64,000 bases of DNA from Triplophysa rosa (Eukaryota; Chordata; Actinopteri; Cypriniformes; Nemacheilidae), in contig NC_079904.1 in assembly GCF_024868665.1 (NCBI RefSeq), positions 6,091,807-6,155,806 on the forward strand. The letters run 5' to 3'. Shown here piece after piece: positions 24,282 through 38,000 of this stretch. The position numbers were made by a program, and so were the translations under genes. Every line of letters begins with the position of its first letter. Within the stretch, counting starts at the first letter, position 1. Below the pieces are notes generated by a model. The model was not told where the DNA came from and ran no database searches. It saw only the letters and a program-made list of their open reading frames with translations.

Positions 24282-27200
24282 TTCTATTTTTTTTCCAACA
24301 GATGAAGGATAATATACTGACAGCCAATTAAAATGAATTTAAATTTAAAAGGCTCTTTTAAAATATTTAACTGCAGCACTAAAACTTAGAATAAACAAAC
24401 ATATTATTGTGACAAAATTACTAACAAAAATATTCATAACAATATTATAATATTGTTCTGAAGTTTTTAGAGGAATGTCATACAGAGCAATATTTCTCAA
24501 ATCTGATGGCTAATATCTCTTTAAGAGAGTGATTCATGGGTGGGATATATTAATTTTGTATATATTTATTAAGGCGAGTTGAGTTGCTCTATGACTCATT
24601 GACTTAAACCTACATTGTTATGTAAATCACTGGCTCACTAACAGACTGACAGCTTTATAGCACAACTTCTGCTGAGATGGTCTTGTCTATTGTCCTCTAC
24701 TTGGCTTGGCAAATAGCATTAGCTTTACATTGGCATTTTAACGGTCCATTAGTTTATGCACTCTTTGATGAAGTCAGTGATATTTGAATGACGCGTAAAG
24801 ATGTGTAAGGCTGTGCAGAGAAACAATTTCTGATTTTCTTTATATAGGTTAGTTTACTATCAGGCGAGCAATGAAGGCTTGCCTGCCATGTGTTTCCCCG
24901 GCTCAGATCAATTTATGTTTGGCACCTTTTATGTGCTGGAGGAGAGGATACCCATCTGTGTTTCTCTGGAGGTTTCTCTGAGGGGGCTTCCTGCTCTGTT
25001 TCATGTGACTGCCTATGAGCCTTTATCAGCTGTTACAAAAGAGCATATCTTTTTGTCTTGTTTTCTAGTAATCTAAACCTCCGAAAAAAGTGTATAAAAC
25101 ATAAACTTAATTAAATATGTGAATTAAATATATTAGGTTCGTTTTAAAGACCACAATACAGAAAATATAATTTTGTGCTCCCTTTAAGATGTGCATACAC
25201 AGTGAGCAGCAGTCTTGTGTGTAATAAACAACTGCTTACACAGTGATACTGTTACACATTATATTGCTGTTTCAGTATATATAGGCTAGCAGGTGTGTTT
25301 ACATTTCGGCTTTAAGAAGCTTAGTGTAAACCCTCCAACTCTTCAAACCCTTTCCCTTTCAGGTGCTGTCAGAGCCGTCACTCACAGCCAATGAAAGCGT
25401 GCACATCAACAGAAATTTAATTTCACACAGAGGCATAAACTGATTGGAAAATGTCTCCAAGAATTAATTGTTACGCCATCCTTCGTGCATCATTCACCTC
25501 TCCTTGTCTTGGGCGTCCGTCCCTCCGCTATGGGAAATGTGCGGTGGGATGCAGGTTTAACTCTTTTTGAATTGTATATGATGATTACAGAGCACCATTC
25601 TCAAACAGTTTCTATCAGATTAGACAACATTAATAAACTCAATCTTGCACGTTAGCCAACGACACTCATATTTAGGACACATGGATGTAGAAGGTGAAGG
25701 TGCCCATAGCAAATTAGGCTTGTGCACAATATACATTTTTCAAGTGAAAAATTGTCTATGAATGAATAAAACAACAGTTCAGGTAAATTTAAGCATGACT
25801 GTATAATGAATCAAATTATACAATATTAATAACACAATTATATATTGAATTTATATATTATATTTCATATTTTAAAATATTTATATATTTTTTAAGTATT
25901 ATTTAATCCAAAATCTCTCTCCAACTTTTTTTTTATTTTATTAAAATTTTAAATGTTGCATTTATGCATTACATTTGATGCATAAAATCTGCATTACATT
26001 ACGAATGATGCATTACAAATGTTATTTGCTTGCTATTATTTGCTGGCTATAAGTTGCTGACTATAACCAACCCATGTGGTTCCAGTAATACGGATACTTG
26101 TGCAAACCGTCTCTCCTCTAGCGACACTCGTCAGCATCCTTTTTGACAGCTGTGCTGGTTATTCTGCCGCATTGGGCGCTGTGGGATTTGCAGTCACCAC
26201 CAGCCTGATGTGATTAATTGAGGAATCATTGTTTTTTTGGACAGAATGCGCTCTGGTACTCTCTCGCCCTGCAGCATTCCAACATCATTTTCAATATCCG
26301 TCAAAATCATGTCATAACTATTTGTATTTAGTTCGACACCAATCACTTCATCAACAATTACATCAAACGAATTATATTTCTCAGTCACGAATTTGAAAAC
26401 GCATGGTGTACTTTTAAAGTTAGTTAACTTTGAAGCTCAACGTGACTTCTAAAAGTTTGACTGCATTAAAGAATCTGATTTACACATTCTCACGGCGCCC
26501 GTGTTCTCACACTGCCTACTGCTGTGTGTCCAGATTGCGAGCTTCAGATGTCATTTGCATGGAAATGCAAACCCTAATCCCATAAGTATGTCAATAAAAC
26601 AGATTGTGCACACACTCTTTATCAAACTCACAATGAGGAAGACTAAAAGCTGGTCACACACCAAGCTGAAGCCACATTTGGTTTGGTGGAGGAAGCGTAC
26701 AGTCAACTTGGGGGAAGTGTTTTGGGTACACACAATTTCAAGGCATTAATACGTCACTGTGGACAGGGGGAGATTGCATCAGAGCCAAACTATATTCCTT
26801 GACCAGCTGGGGCACATACCATTACTCTCCTACCGGGCCGCAGCGTCTTTTTCTCGCTTTCTCACCAAAGCCTAATTAATCCTTCAACACCATTTCTCTT
26901 ACTCACCTTCTCTAGCAGAGTTAAGACCTAGAAAATTCCCTTATCATTCTGCCCTTGAATTAGTGTGAGAAGTGTCTTTTCAGGCTGTTTCTCTGTAAGA
27001 TAATTGATGTGAATCATAAAACTGAAGATGCTGTGTTTAGATGTACTGTATATTCAGGGAGTACATGATGTCCCGAGGCAGAATATGTATGGTGTGTTGT
27101 GATAAAATGTAGATGTAATCTTTATGGATGCTCCCTCCATTTATCACATTTACAACATAGTGATTTAACTAGTTTTTACTAGCTGAGTAAAGGTATTGGA

Positions 27201-28786
27201 TTGCTTATGGAACGTAATGAGTGTTATTGGCTCTCTCCTCATATGCTGTTAAAGAGCATGTTTATCTTGATAAGGCCACATATAGATGGAGCATAAACTG
27301 CTAAAAAAAGCACAATATTGAAAGCATCCCACTCTAAAAATGCTGTTATTTTCAACACATTTGGGTCAAAATGGCCTATCTTCATAAAGGCCGAAATAGA
27401 AAGAAAATAACTCTATAATAACTAAACTGCATTCAGAACTATACTGTAATGTCAGGATATAAAAAACAATGATCAAACTGAATGCATGCACATTAAAAAA
27501 AGCGGTAATGACAAACCTGTGATGATACGATTTCACAACTAACCGTGTTATCTACATGCAACTTCAGTGCAAAACCACCAGTTAGCATCACAAAGACACT
27601 TCGCTCTGTACATTCATTATCAAAAAGATGTTTGACCTTTCAGTCAACCGAGAAAGGTCATCAAGTGTTTGAAGTGGATCTCTGTGAAATCCCATTTGAT
27701 CTTCTGGTTAAATACAGCTGCCGTTGGAACGAGATGTGTTGCATTACTGCTACTCACTGAGGTCTATGAAAAGCTTCATTATGTTGCTTAATTATGCACC
27801 TTTTATCATAATGCACTGAAAACTCATTAGTGAGGAGGTAGAGCCACATTGGGACCATGTAGGGGAAAATGAAATACTTTAGATTTTTGTCACGCTGAGG
27901 ATGATCAGGTTTATCTAAATAGTCAACGTTCTGCAGTCAACGTTCCCACATCAGCATTTCCCTTCCATTTTGATTCCAGGTGTGTGTGGTAACATGCAAG
28001 CCATGCACTCAGTTTATTTGCTTTGGATTTAATTCTTCCTGAAGGGATTGAGCCTCAAAATTCTTTTATCATCAAAAGGCAGGACATTGGAGGGATTATC
28101 TTCCTATAGTCACTCTGTCAGTGGTTTTGCATCCCCCGTTGATTTGAGAAACGTCCTCATTATTTTGTTCTTCCTGAGAGGGTTTCATTTTGACCCCAGT
28201 AACATGTGACAAACGGAATGTCCAAAATAAGGATTGGCTAATTCTTGTACTGTTTTCGATATGGAGGTACTATTCAACCTTAAAGTATGTTCTGTAGGTA
28301 TGAAGGTTAAATAAATGTATCTACATTAAACAAGGCGATGATTTATCCCCAGACATATATATTTTATGACCGCTGTGACAAACCACTGAGGTATGTAGTG
28401 TTGTGGTTTCATCAACATAATATACTGTGACAGACGCAAGGGGATTTGTTTTAATGTAGTCAGACTAGCAAAGACGTACATGGACAGACCGATGATGATT
28501 TTATAGTAAACATGATCTGAAAATATTGAAGGTGTGGTTCTGTACACACATGAAACGATCATTTAAATGTGAATACTTTGCAGTGTGTGTTTGAAATCTT
28601 TGGTATTTTGAACAAATGAGAGAATAGTTTAAAACACATGAAATTTAGTTTTTGGAAGAAAATTGCTGTCAAGTAAAAACAACTGAAATGATTAAAGTTT
28701 GAAATGTTCATTCATATAAATAGAAAAAGTTCATGATCCATCACCTCATACTGTTACAATAGCTGCGTCTGAATTCGCTCACTTGT
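24282..28786. other. Gene-poor interval, nothing recognised
   Basis: 4.5 kb without a supportable exon. Composition is variable; 25.8-26.0 kb is very AT-rich. Short open frames (24879-25076, 26194-26388 on -, 26501-26749, 27545-27760) lack recognisable domains and splice context. Confidence 0.35.
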
Positions 28787-28794
28787 TCACTCAT

Positions 28795-29276
28795 CAGTGT
28801 TGGGTAAGTTACTCTCAAAAAGTAATTAGTTACTAGTTACTAATTACATATTCAATAGTGTAATTAGATTACTGTACAAATTACTCTCTCCAAAAAGTAT
28901 TTAGTTACTTATTACTATTTACTTTCTATATCCTATATCAACCTTGATTAGTTAAGTGATTCAAGGATAGGCATGAAAGGGCTCTTTTAATTCATTCAAA
29001 TAAATAATATTAAACTACATAAAGTAGTATTATAAGTATTACAAATGTGAGAATTATACATTAAAGCACAGATTTTAAAGTTAGATTTTGAATTTTGATG
29101 TCAATTCCACTATTACACACACATTTATTACATAAAGTATTTAGTTTAATTACATCAAAAGTAACTGTAATTAAATTACAGAAAGAATAAGAGTAATCCC
29201 TTACTTTACTTTTTCAAGGGGAAAGTAATTAAATTACAGTAACTAATTACTTAGTAACTAGTTACACCCAACACTG
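28795..29276. mobile_element. hAT-like fold-back transposon with perfect 8-bp TSD
   Basis: Terminal inverted repeats CAGTGTTGGGTAAGTTACT and AGTTACACCCAACACTG. The interior is made of repeated TAATTACAGTAA / GTAACTAATTAC blocks. It is flanked by an exact 8-bp target-site duplication TCACTCAT at 28787-28794 and 29277-29284, the duplication length of the hAT superfamily. Non-autonomous: no open frame. Confidence 0.88.
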
Positions 29277-29284
29277 TCACTCAT

Positions 29285-31256
29285 TCACTCTTCCCTATAT
29301 AGCGGATGCTAAATAATCCACTATATGGGGAAGAAGTGAATGAAAATGAGTAAACAATTTCAGACACTGACATAATATATCCTGCGTCTGACAGTACTGT
29401 GGCGGACATTCGTCATAACGCTTATTTTACACCTGTGTGCCTTTATGGGTTGTTTTGTAAAATGGTAAAGATCATTTTTACATTATTTTGTTTTAAAAAA
29501 GAGAACAAAACAATGTTTGCCACGTTTATCTCCTATTACATTTATTATGTTTAATAAAATTACTTCATATATTTAAAATAAAACACACATTGTGTGACAG
29601 GCACTGTTGTAAAAGACTTTTACTCTGATTTTAAAAGCAAAAGAAGAACAGAACAACAGCTGCGAGCAAATGAATTACTCTGGAGTAAAAATATTCTATA
29701 CAGTTGCCATGGCAATAACACAATTCATTAGTTCAAAAATAAAAGATTTCACTTTTCACTAGCTAGAGCCTAGATCTGTTAGTCTTTCTGAAGTTTGACT
29801 CATTTGTGTACTTTATTGGGGAGAAGGGGGCTAGTTGTCACGTGTTATGACACATACTATTTCGACACCTCTAGTCTAAATCAAATGTCTGATGCTTGTG
29901 TTCTCTAGTTTGTGTCTAATATTAGTCTAACATTCATTTATGCACTTACTTACTTGTTTACTTAGAAACAAATTTTCTAATAATGTCATACACTAAAACC
30001 AGACCGAGATGCTTTAAGGTAAACTATTAAGGGGAATCTTAAAAATACCTGAAAACATTCAATGGAGTAAAATGCATGATGACCAGGCCTGGTTTTCACT
30101 ATATCAACATACCAATTTAAAATAAGTGACAGAAGTTTGGGATGATGTTAAAACAAAACCAATCAATTTCTAAAATCAGTTGCTCTATAATAGAGGCTTA
30201 TTTAGGAAAAATGACATTGACCTGTATTTGAATCCTCAAACAATCATCTGTATTTCAAAGCATTACATCATCCATTGAATTAATTCTGGCTGTCGCGAAG
30301 CAGTTTGTGCTACAGTTTATTATGGAGAGCTTCCTGGGATTGAGGGAGAGGTTTGTTACAGGGCATAAAAAAGCAAAGACCTATTGGCAAAAAAGCCAGC
30401 ACAGGTACAACTGAAGCTGCCCACTACCTCTTTCTGACTTTGAAAATAAGGTTAACAAATATATACTGTACTGTATGTGTGCATATACGTATTTGTATAC
30501 AGTATGTATATGTGCATGTGAAGTAGGAAGATGGTAAGTGTGTGTAGCCATAAAGAGGACAAGTGTTTCAGTACCTGGCCTGAAGCAAAGATATGTAGCT
30601 TGTTTATTAACCTTTGCTGTCATGATGGCAGATACTGTCCTGCTGTTGACCAGAAGTCAGGAATGCCTACAGGACATGTGCATGACTACAGCCTCAAGAC
30701 TAAAATAACACATAGAGAGCACATACTGAACTACAGCTGCACCAAAACATTACAATCTCACTTTGTTGTAATCTAAGACTTATTAATGAGGGTTGGAAAT
30801 TAAAACTATGGAGTACACATAGACAGTAGATTATCTGATTATCTGATTTTCTGTTTTTTTCGAGATCTAGATCGATTGAGATAAACAGCAATTGTTTAAA
30901 GGTATAATGAGAGGCTGGTGGAAAGCTATAGATTATAAAAGTTTGCACAGATATACAGTGTCACAGAAAGCCAGAAAAATATGTCTGTTTGTGAATGTGA
31001 GGTATGAATTTGTGAAACAATGTTAGAGTTTTAATTATGAAACTTATAAATTAAGTGCTTTTTTTAAGATATCTATACTGTATATTGCCATTTTTCTAAC
31101 ATTTTCATATAAGCATGCATATTAATGTGATGTAAGACTAGGTGACATATTTACATTGCATAGTTATGTTGCAGTGGTTTTTGGAAAGGTACAGTAAGAT
31201 AAAATGTATGATATTATCAAAATGATCATAAAAAAGGAACATTTAGCCTAGCTTTA
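29285..31256. other. Gene-poor interval, nothing recognised
   Basis: No exon or named repeat identified. Open frames near 30381-30948 lie on both strands over the same bases and are not supported. Confidence 0.35.
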
Positions 31257-31609
31257 CTTTAAGGTCCAGAGTTTGAAATTTAACGCATCTAGCCGTGAGG
31301 TTAGGATTTGCAACCAATGGCTCACTCAACCCCTCCCTTTCAAAGCACTATGGAGGCTGACACAGGACTAAGATGTCTTCACGTTTTCACTTCTTTGCCG
31401 AAGGAGATAAAACGCTCTCTGTACAGTTTGTCCATTTAGGGCTACTGTAGAAACAACATGGCGCGTTCCAAGCAAGAGGACTTGCGGTGTATGTAGATAG
31501 AAATAGCTCATTCTAAGGTAATAAAAACACAACGCTTCATTATGTAAGGTTTTTATATACTTCTGAAGACATAGTTATGTATGTTATATTGCATTTATTG
31601 CACCTTTAA
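31257..31609 (+). mobile_element. Interspersed repeat, TTAAGGTCCAG family, copy 1
   Basis: Aligns over about 350 bases with 47118-47468. Shared blocks include GGACTAAGATGTC, TTTGCCGAAGGAGATAA, TAGGGCTACTGT, GTGTATGTAGATAGAAATAG and AACGCTTCATTATGTA. It starts at TTAAGGTCC and ends GCACCTTTAA, so TTAA lies at both borders. A non-autonomous element; family name not known to me. Confidence 0.7.
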
Positions 31610-33386
31610 TCTGTGCATGCATTCTGTTGCAAAACAAGAACCCACCTGTCCATGTGCTGTAATTCATGCCCCTTTCTTTAATATATAAAGAGTGGCATTT
31701 CATTAAATCCTGATATTTGTGCAAGATTATTTAAATCCCCATACAAGTTTCATAAAGTGAACAATATAGCCGACAAACAATAGCAAATCTTTTAACTACA
31801 AAACAATGCAACACACTTAAGCCTAAATGCTTTGCGACTCCATTAAAAGCTGATTAGCACCACGGAAATGATGCCTGCAGCATATGTTTGTCCTTTGTAC
31901 TCGACCAAACTCCTCACTGCTCCTATTCCACACGTAGTTAATCAGTCTACTAATGTGCTATGACTCCACACTGAGATGGAGAGTCACGGGGGGAGATAAT
32001 GACAGTCTGCTCCTGCTCTCCATTACTGCCGCTCCGCCTCTAGGGACTTGTGGAGGAAATCGTATGCAGATCGCCTCGCTGTTTGACTTTAAAGCCACCG
32101 TAGCCGGCCTTATGCCACTCTCGATCCCACGGATAATGACATGATGGCTGTGATCAAACTTTTCATTTAACTGGAGTCTCTTTTGGAGAACTTTTCAAAA
32201 AGACGTTTGAGTCTGAGCGTTGTTGAGTGCAATGTAAAATACTTGAGTAGATGCTTTTTTTCAACGCACCATTGTTCGACATACATTTTATACATAGATT
32301 TTAAGCATTTTCCAAGCATTGCTAGCATCTTTATCTATACCAGATGAGCTAGGACGGAGCTTGTGGAGCCCTGAATTAGAGACGGAGAGGTTTTAGATAT
32401 CTGATCCATGGAACTAAATGGCAGTGATGGAGTGTTGCGATGTCATGAGCACAGGTCAGATAAAGGTAATGTACATGGCAAATCATAAATCAAATCTTAA
32501 ATACTTTACCACAATAAAGATCACGTCACTGTAAAAGCATGTCATATTAAATCCTTCATTTGTGCTCCAGTAGCTCAATAGAAATGTTGTTATCGCAACG
32601 AGCACAGAGAGACATGCCGCAGTCACGTAAGCCTCTGTTCCTATGAGATCACTATTAAACAACAGCAGACCTCCTACAATCGATGTCAGCTGAGTCGAGA
32701 AGAAGCTCACTTGAACATTTTGCCGGAGATCAATGTGATCTGAGAACATAGGGATAGATCCATATGATGGTTTCTGATTCAATAGCTGCTGTCATTTCAA
32801 CTATTTCTGCCCAACAACACATTCATTGATGCAATCAGGTCGAATCTGAAAACAATGACCTGGCTGTTTACTTTGACATGGTACTGAAATTGCTAAACAG
32901 TTTGCAATAGGAATTCTGTACAGGAATGTCTGAAGAGTTTGGTTCCAAAATGAGATAACTCCGTTTTTAAAATGTATCAAAAATAATGTTTTTTATTATG
33001 TTATCATGTTTTTATTGTGTTTTATTATGTTAGTTAGCTGTATTTTCGACTTATTATGGCTCAAATCAAAACAAACCAAGTGCAGTTTGATTGATATTAA
33101 TTTGAATGCACAAAAAAAACGATTTTTGATTTTTTTTAAAACGGAGTAATCTCATTTTGGAACCAAACTCTTCATATATACACTGACTGATTTAGCGGTG
33201 TGGTCAATATTAACATAAGCATCCATATTCAATTTTTGGGGGGAGTTTTCTGTGCATTTAACAATTGGCTGTAATGACGGTAAAAACAATATAAAAAGTT
33301 ACATGTCAAAACTATTTTATATTGTTCTCGAGATACTTCTAAAGAGGAATGTGGACGAAGTACATCATTACAGTTCATAACAGTTG
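31610..33386. other. Gene-poor interval, nothing recognised
   Basis: No supportable exon. A - strand open frame at 32483-32782 contains hydrophobic stretches but no family signature, and its edges do not coincide with convincing splice sites. Confidence 0.35.
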
Positions 33387-33487
33387 TATTGTGTGTGTGT
33401 GTGCGCGTGTGCGTGTCTGTGTGTGTCTCTGTGTGCTCCTTGTGTATGTGTCTATGTGTGTGAGTTCCTTGTGTGTCCATGTGTGTC

Positions 33488-33552
<65 letters not shown>
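33387..33552 (+). repeat. (TG)n microsatellite, compound
   Basis: Long TG tract with CG, TC and TA interruptions; the purest part is 33490-33552. Further TG-rich patches continue to about 33695. Open frames rich in Cys/Val or His/Thr here are artefacts of the repeat. Confidence 0.95.
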
Positions 33553-33555
<3 letters not shown>

Positions 33556-33699
33556 AATAATTAAATGTGTTCCATGTGCCTGTGTGTGTCTCATGTTTTG
33601 TGTGTGTGTACCATGCGTGTATGTGACGTGTGTCTGTGTTTATGTGTGTTGCTTGAGTGTGTGTTTCTTGTATAGTGTGTGTGTGTGTTCCTTGTTTAG

Positions 33700-34736
33700 C
33701 TATATTTGTGAGGGCCCAATTGTCCTCGGTAACACTGTGACCCCCCTTGTGAGGATATGTTATTGGTCCTCACTAAATAAAAAGGTTCATAAATCGGTCA
33801 AATCATGCTTTTCTTTAACTCTAATGTCATGCACATGCTTGTGTGATGGTTAAGGGAAAGGATACATCATTAGCCTGATGTAAAATCAAGTCTATGTTAT
33901 GTCCTGACCAGTATACTGTATTAGAACAAATGTGTGTGCGTGCGTGAGTATTTGTGCTTATTGGGCTGCTAGACATAGATGATAAACAAATGAAAATCAT
34001 TTCCGCATACCGATGGTAATTCCCTAGAGGGAGAATAATTAATGTTGTAATAATAAAAGCTCATGTTTTCAATGGCAAAACTGGATTAGAGATTGCTCAT
34101 TCACGTCCTGCAATGAGAAGACCATCTAAGCTATTTATACTGTTCCCTCAATAAGTTGGCTTTGGATATGAAGCAAAACCTGCACACAAACAGTAATTTG
34201 TTCCCAAGACTACAATGGAAAATCTAGAAAGGCCCTGGTATAAAGCAAAACCATCCAGTTACTATTGAAACTAAGTGAAAACTACTTCTATTCTATTGGA
34301 GAAGATACTTGCTATATCTGCAAGTATTGTGACTATTTTACAATGGAACTAAGTGTGAAATAAACATCTTTAAGTTATTTCCCTGTGATGACAGTAATGA
34401 CAGAGCAGACTCTAATGCAGTCGCATGGCTCGGAGCAGAAGCAGTACGTGAGTCTCAGATGCATCTTCATGCGCAGCCTGAGGAGATCCGTATGAGACCG
34501 CAGATGCCACATCTAGTACTAATTAAAACATTGTTGCTTTGCTGAAAGCATCTTGGACACAGTGAGGAGTCCGTATGTGGATGTTGCTTTCAGAGCTACT
34601 TGTTGTCACGTACATTGTATTTTACTTTGTTTCACCATATTGAATAAATTATCACAAGCGCATCCGTGTTTATGTTGTACTCTTGAAATGAAGCTCTGGG
34701 CGAATGCTCATGGCGGTTTAACAATAAATCGAGTTC
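33700..34736. other. Intergenic, nothing recognised
   Basis: No gene. The stretch at 33705-33790 (GAGGGCCCAATTGTCCTC ... GGTCCTCACTA) looks like a small dispersed repeat that often adjoins TG microsatellites in fish, but it is too short to classify. Confidence 0.3.
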
Positions 34737-35075
34737 TTAAAGGGACAGTGCACACAAAAAGAAATTCTTTCATCATTTAGGCCTACTCATTCTTATTTCA
34801 TTGTAAACACTGTAAAAATGATTTGTTGTTTTAACTTAAAAAAAATTGTCGTTACCGCGGCTGCCTTAAATTTTTTAGTTAACATAACACTTTTGCAACG
34901 AATTCATGTAATAACTACAATTTTTGCGTTGAATTAACTCAAACTTTTAAAGCAGCCGGGTAACTTAATTTTTTAAGTTGAAAGAACAAGTCATATATTA
35001 CAGTGAACCTGCATAACTTTCTATCTTCTGCAGAACACAAAATGTGCTATTAAGAAAATTTCTTACACATAATAA
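34737..35075. mobile_element. TTAA-type palindromic MITE, left half, interrupted
   Basis: The outer element starts TTAAAGGGACAGTGCACACA and continues ATTCTTTCATCATTTA. After a 198-bp insertion (34808-35005) it resumes AACCTGCATAACTTTCTATC and TTCTGCAGAACACAAAA, exactly the family order. The right half is missing. Confidence 0.8.
34808..35005. mobile_element. Nested MITE, CACTGTAAAAA family
   Basis: Inverted termini CACTGTAAAAATGATTTGTT and AACAAGTCATATATTACAGTG, with sub-terminal inverted TTTAACTTAAAAAA / TTTTTTAAGTTGAAA. The centre also has inverted blocks (GCGGCTGCCTTAAA / TTTAAAGCAGCCGGG). It is inserted in the internal part of another MITE, so the junctions are defined by the host element. 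Confidence 0.85.
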
Positions 35076-38000
35076 CAACACAATGCAGCTGAATAGGTCT
35101 GAATATAAAGCTCTGCATGATGACAAAATATTAATTTGAGATCCACAGAAGTCTAATTCTCACCCTGACCAGAGGATTGTCAGTCTGCGAGCGCATTCAT
35201 TCTTTTCCCAAGGCAATATTAGAAACTCGCTTATTAGACATCCAGCTCCGAATGCATTTTTATTTATGCAGTGCAGACACCAAAGTGAGACTTTGTGTCT
35301 CAGTTGTACAGTTTCGTCCATGGCCCTTTCAGAACGCCGGCATACATCAACGTGTCATGTTACGAACCGTTGCCCTATTCCCTGGAGAGTACATGAATAT
35401 TTAAAAGCAGCCCGGGTTAAGGCTTTAAGGCGGTAATAAGGTCATTTCCTCTGCATGATACCACCCCCTTGTGTGTGTGTGTGTGTGTGCGTGTGTGCGT
35501 GCGTGTGCGTGTGTGTGTTTATCTGTTAATGAGGTTGAATACCGTCTCTGACACGGTGTGTGAGTTTTCAGAAGCTGCCTTATAAACCTATACAGTAGCA
35601 GGGATCCGCGGCACGTCTTTGCAACGTTCAGCACAATGATGGTGTTTGGTGTGTGGCGTTAGGAACATCGCAATAGGGGATCATCATTAGTGCATCTGAA
35701 AAGCTTCAAAACGAGATTGAGCAGCAGATGCTGGTTTGGTGCTTGAATGAAATAGAGCGTGAATGATTAGGTCTTTTGGTTTCATAGACAAATTAATTGG
35801 AATTTGGCTGAAATTGAGGATGAAACACATAGTTTTGGGCTGAAACGGCACATAGCATTTGGTTAGGAATTTGATTTAAAGCGGAGGTAAAAGGTGATGG
35901 ATCCTAACAAATGTTAAGCAGGTAAACTGGGTGGTGGTTTGGATATAAAGGCATCACCTCTCTAATTCTGTGTCAATGCTTCTTTTATCTTGCAACTGGA
36001 TATTTTTGCAGATTAATCTAGTGTAAGGTGGTGAAAAAATGTAAGAGAAGAAGAACCACCAATATTGTAATATTATTCTAACTAAGTGTACAGGCATGAT
36101 TATATAAAGCTACCGTCAGAGGAAGTAAGATTGGTCTATGTATCTCTATGGAGTGGTCATGACCTCTGGTTGGAAATAATCATTACTTTAATTAAGTTGT
36201 CATAGTCTAAGGGGACTAGATCAAATAATGTTTCAGGAGGAGCTGGTTGGAGACGGCCATCTGAGCATTACTAGTCATAGAACCTCTGGCAGTGACCAAG
36301 ACTGACGAGTTTGTGATCGTGAGATCCGCATATAACGGCCGGCGCGAGATTCTAAGCGACGCTGAGAATCCGATGAACGAGCGTAATTTCGAATAAGGCA
36401 GAAGAATTAAACATCGACCCAAATTGCATATTTATTATCACGCATAATAACCAAATACAAATAATATCATTTAACGAGGTTTCTCTTTTTATCTTTTGGA
36501 GTCAGATAACATTACGCAATGTTAAACAATAATGTTAACAATAACAACCCAGAGCGCCTGAAAAACAGAACGCGTGCATGCCTTCGACATGCCACTTGGA
36601 CTCCGCCATTGGGCCAGTGGGTGGTTGGTGGTTCTTCTTCTCTTACAGTTTTCACCACCTTACACTAGCGAAGACCCGCCCACCATCAGATTGACATATA
36701 AAGCGACCAATCACAGTTTATTTATTTGTGTTTATTTTTATTTGTCATTTAGTGGCTGGGTTAAGTACATATTCCAATTCCATATAATCCATGTATGGAT
36801 AAAATATGGATAACATAATACCACACATGTTTTTATATTATTCATATAATCAATGATATAAAAATGAAGGTAATAGCACTAAAAAATACAGAAAACCAAG
36901 CGACCAGTTTTTACTTTACAGTTTTCATGTGTCGTTTAGTGGCAGGATTATATATGTTATTCCATAATATGATACGGTAAACGTATAGTGAAAATCTGAT
37001 ATTGTGAGAGTCCTAAAACACACATTTTTTGACTGCCCATTTACCAGTTGTGTAGTAAAATGCGTAATCTTTATGTTCAGTCTTGAATCTTTATGTATTG
37101 ACCAGACCCTTTAAAAATACTTGCCGTAATTGGCGTTGTTAAAATGCTTTACAAATGTCTATTAAATTCAGCAGTATTACTGGGCAGTAATTGTATGGCT
37201 CAGTGTGCTGTGTGGCTGTCATTAATCCCCGGAGGACTCCCATAGATCAATACCCTACCATCACTACAGAGATATAGATCTCCATTTCACTGGCTGCAAG
37301 TTGCAAATTAAGAGAGGCAATTTGACGCCTCCCACTGTGCATTCCTGAATCCCCCTACGGAAGACTGAAAAACTGCCATCGTAACAATCATCGCTTATTA
37401 GAAACGGTCTGTTCCGTGAACCACACTTCAGCCGAGCTGTGTTTCATCGAGTCATTAGCAGTTTGCAGTATGGCAGAGTAATTTATTAAAAGCACTTCAA
37501 AGGACTTCTTTTTTCTCCCTTTGGAAAGTCGAAAAGTCGTGCGACACAAAAGGGAATTGAAACGCAGCCGTGCCGAGAAGTCGTTTTAAAGAAACTCCCC
37601 CATGCGATCGCGCACACTGCCAACCCTTTGAAGCTAGATGAGAACATCACTGAGGCGGCTACCCGCATTTCAATTATTCAGGTTTCTTTTCTTGATTTAA
37701 TCACTCGCTCGCCCTGATTGACAACTGCTAAGCCCAAAATATCTGTCTGAACTTGTGTCTGTTGCTTTTCTTTGCATTTCCGTTTTGAGGATATAGTGAG
37801 AAGTGGGAGACATTTCAGATGAATAGAACAGACTGACTGTAGCACACAGCGGGCTAGGATTGTGTGAGAGAGTAGCTGTGGCTTTTGGGGAACACAAAAT
37901 ATAAAAGTATTGACCTAAAAACACACAGTATTGATCTAAAAGACTCTTGTGAATGACAGTCATTGTATCACCTTTGTGTGAAGATGTGTGTTTATTTGCA

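Noticed and set aside
32483..32782. 99-codon - strand frame with hydrophobic stretches, considered as a membrane-protein exon
   Set aside because: No signature motif; borders do not match good splice sites; no neighbouring exons.
33229..33853. Overlapping open frames on both strands
   Set aside because: Artefacts of the TG microsatellite.
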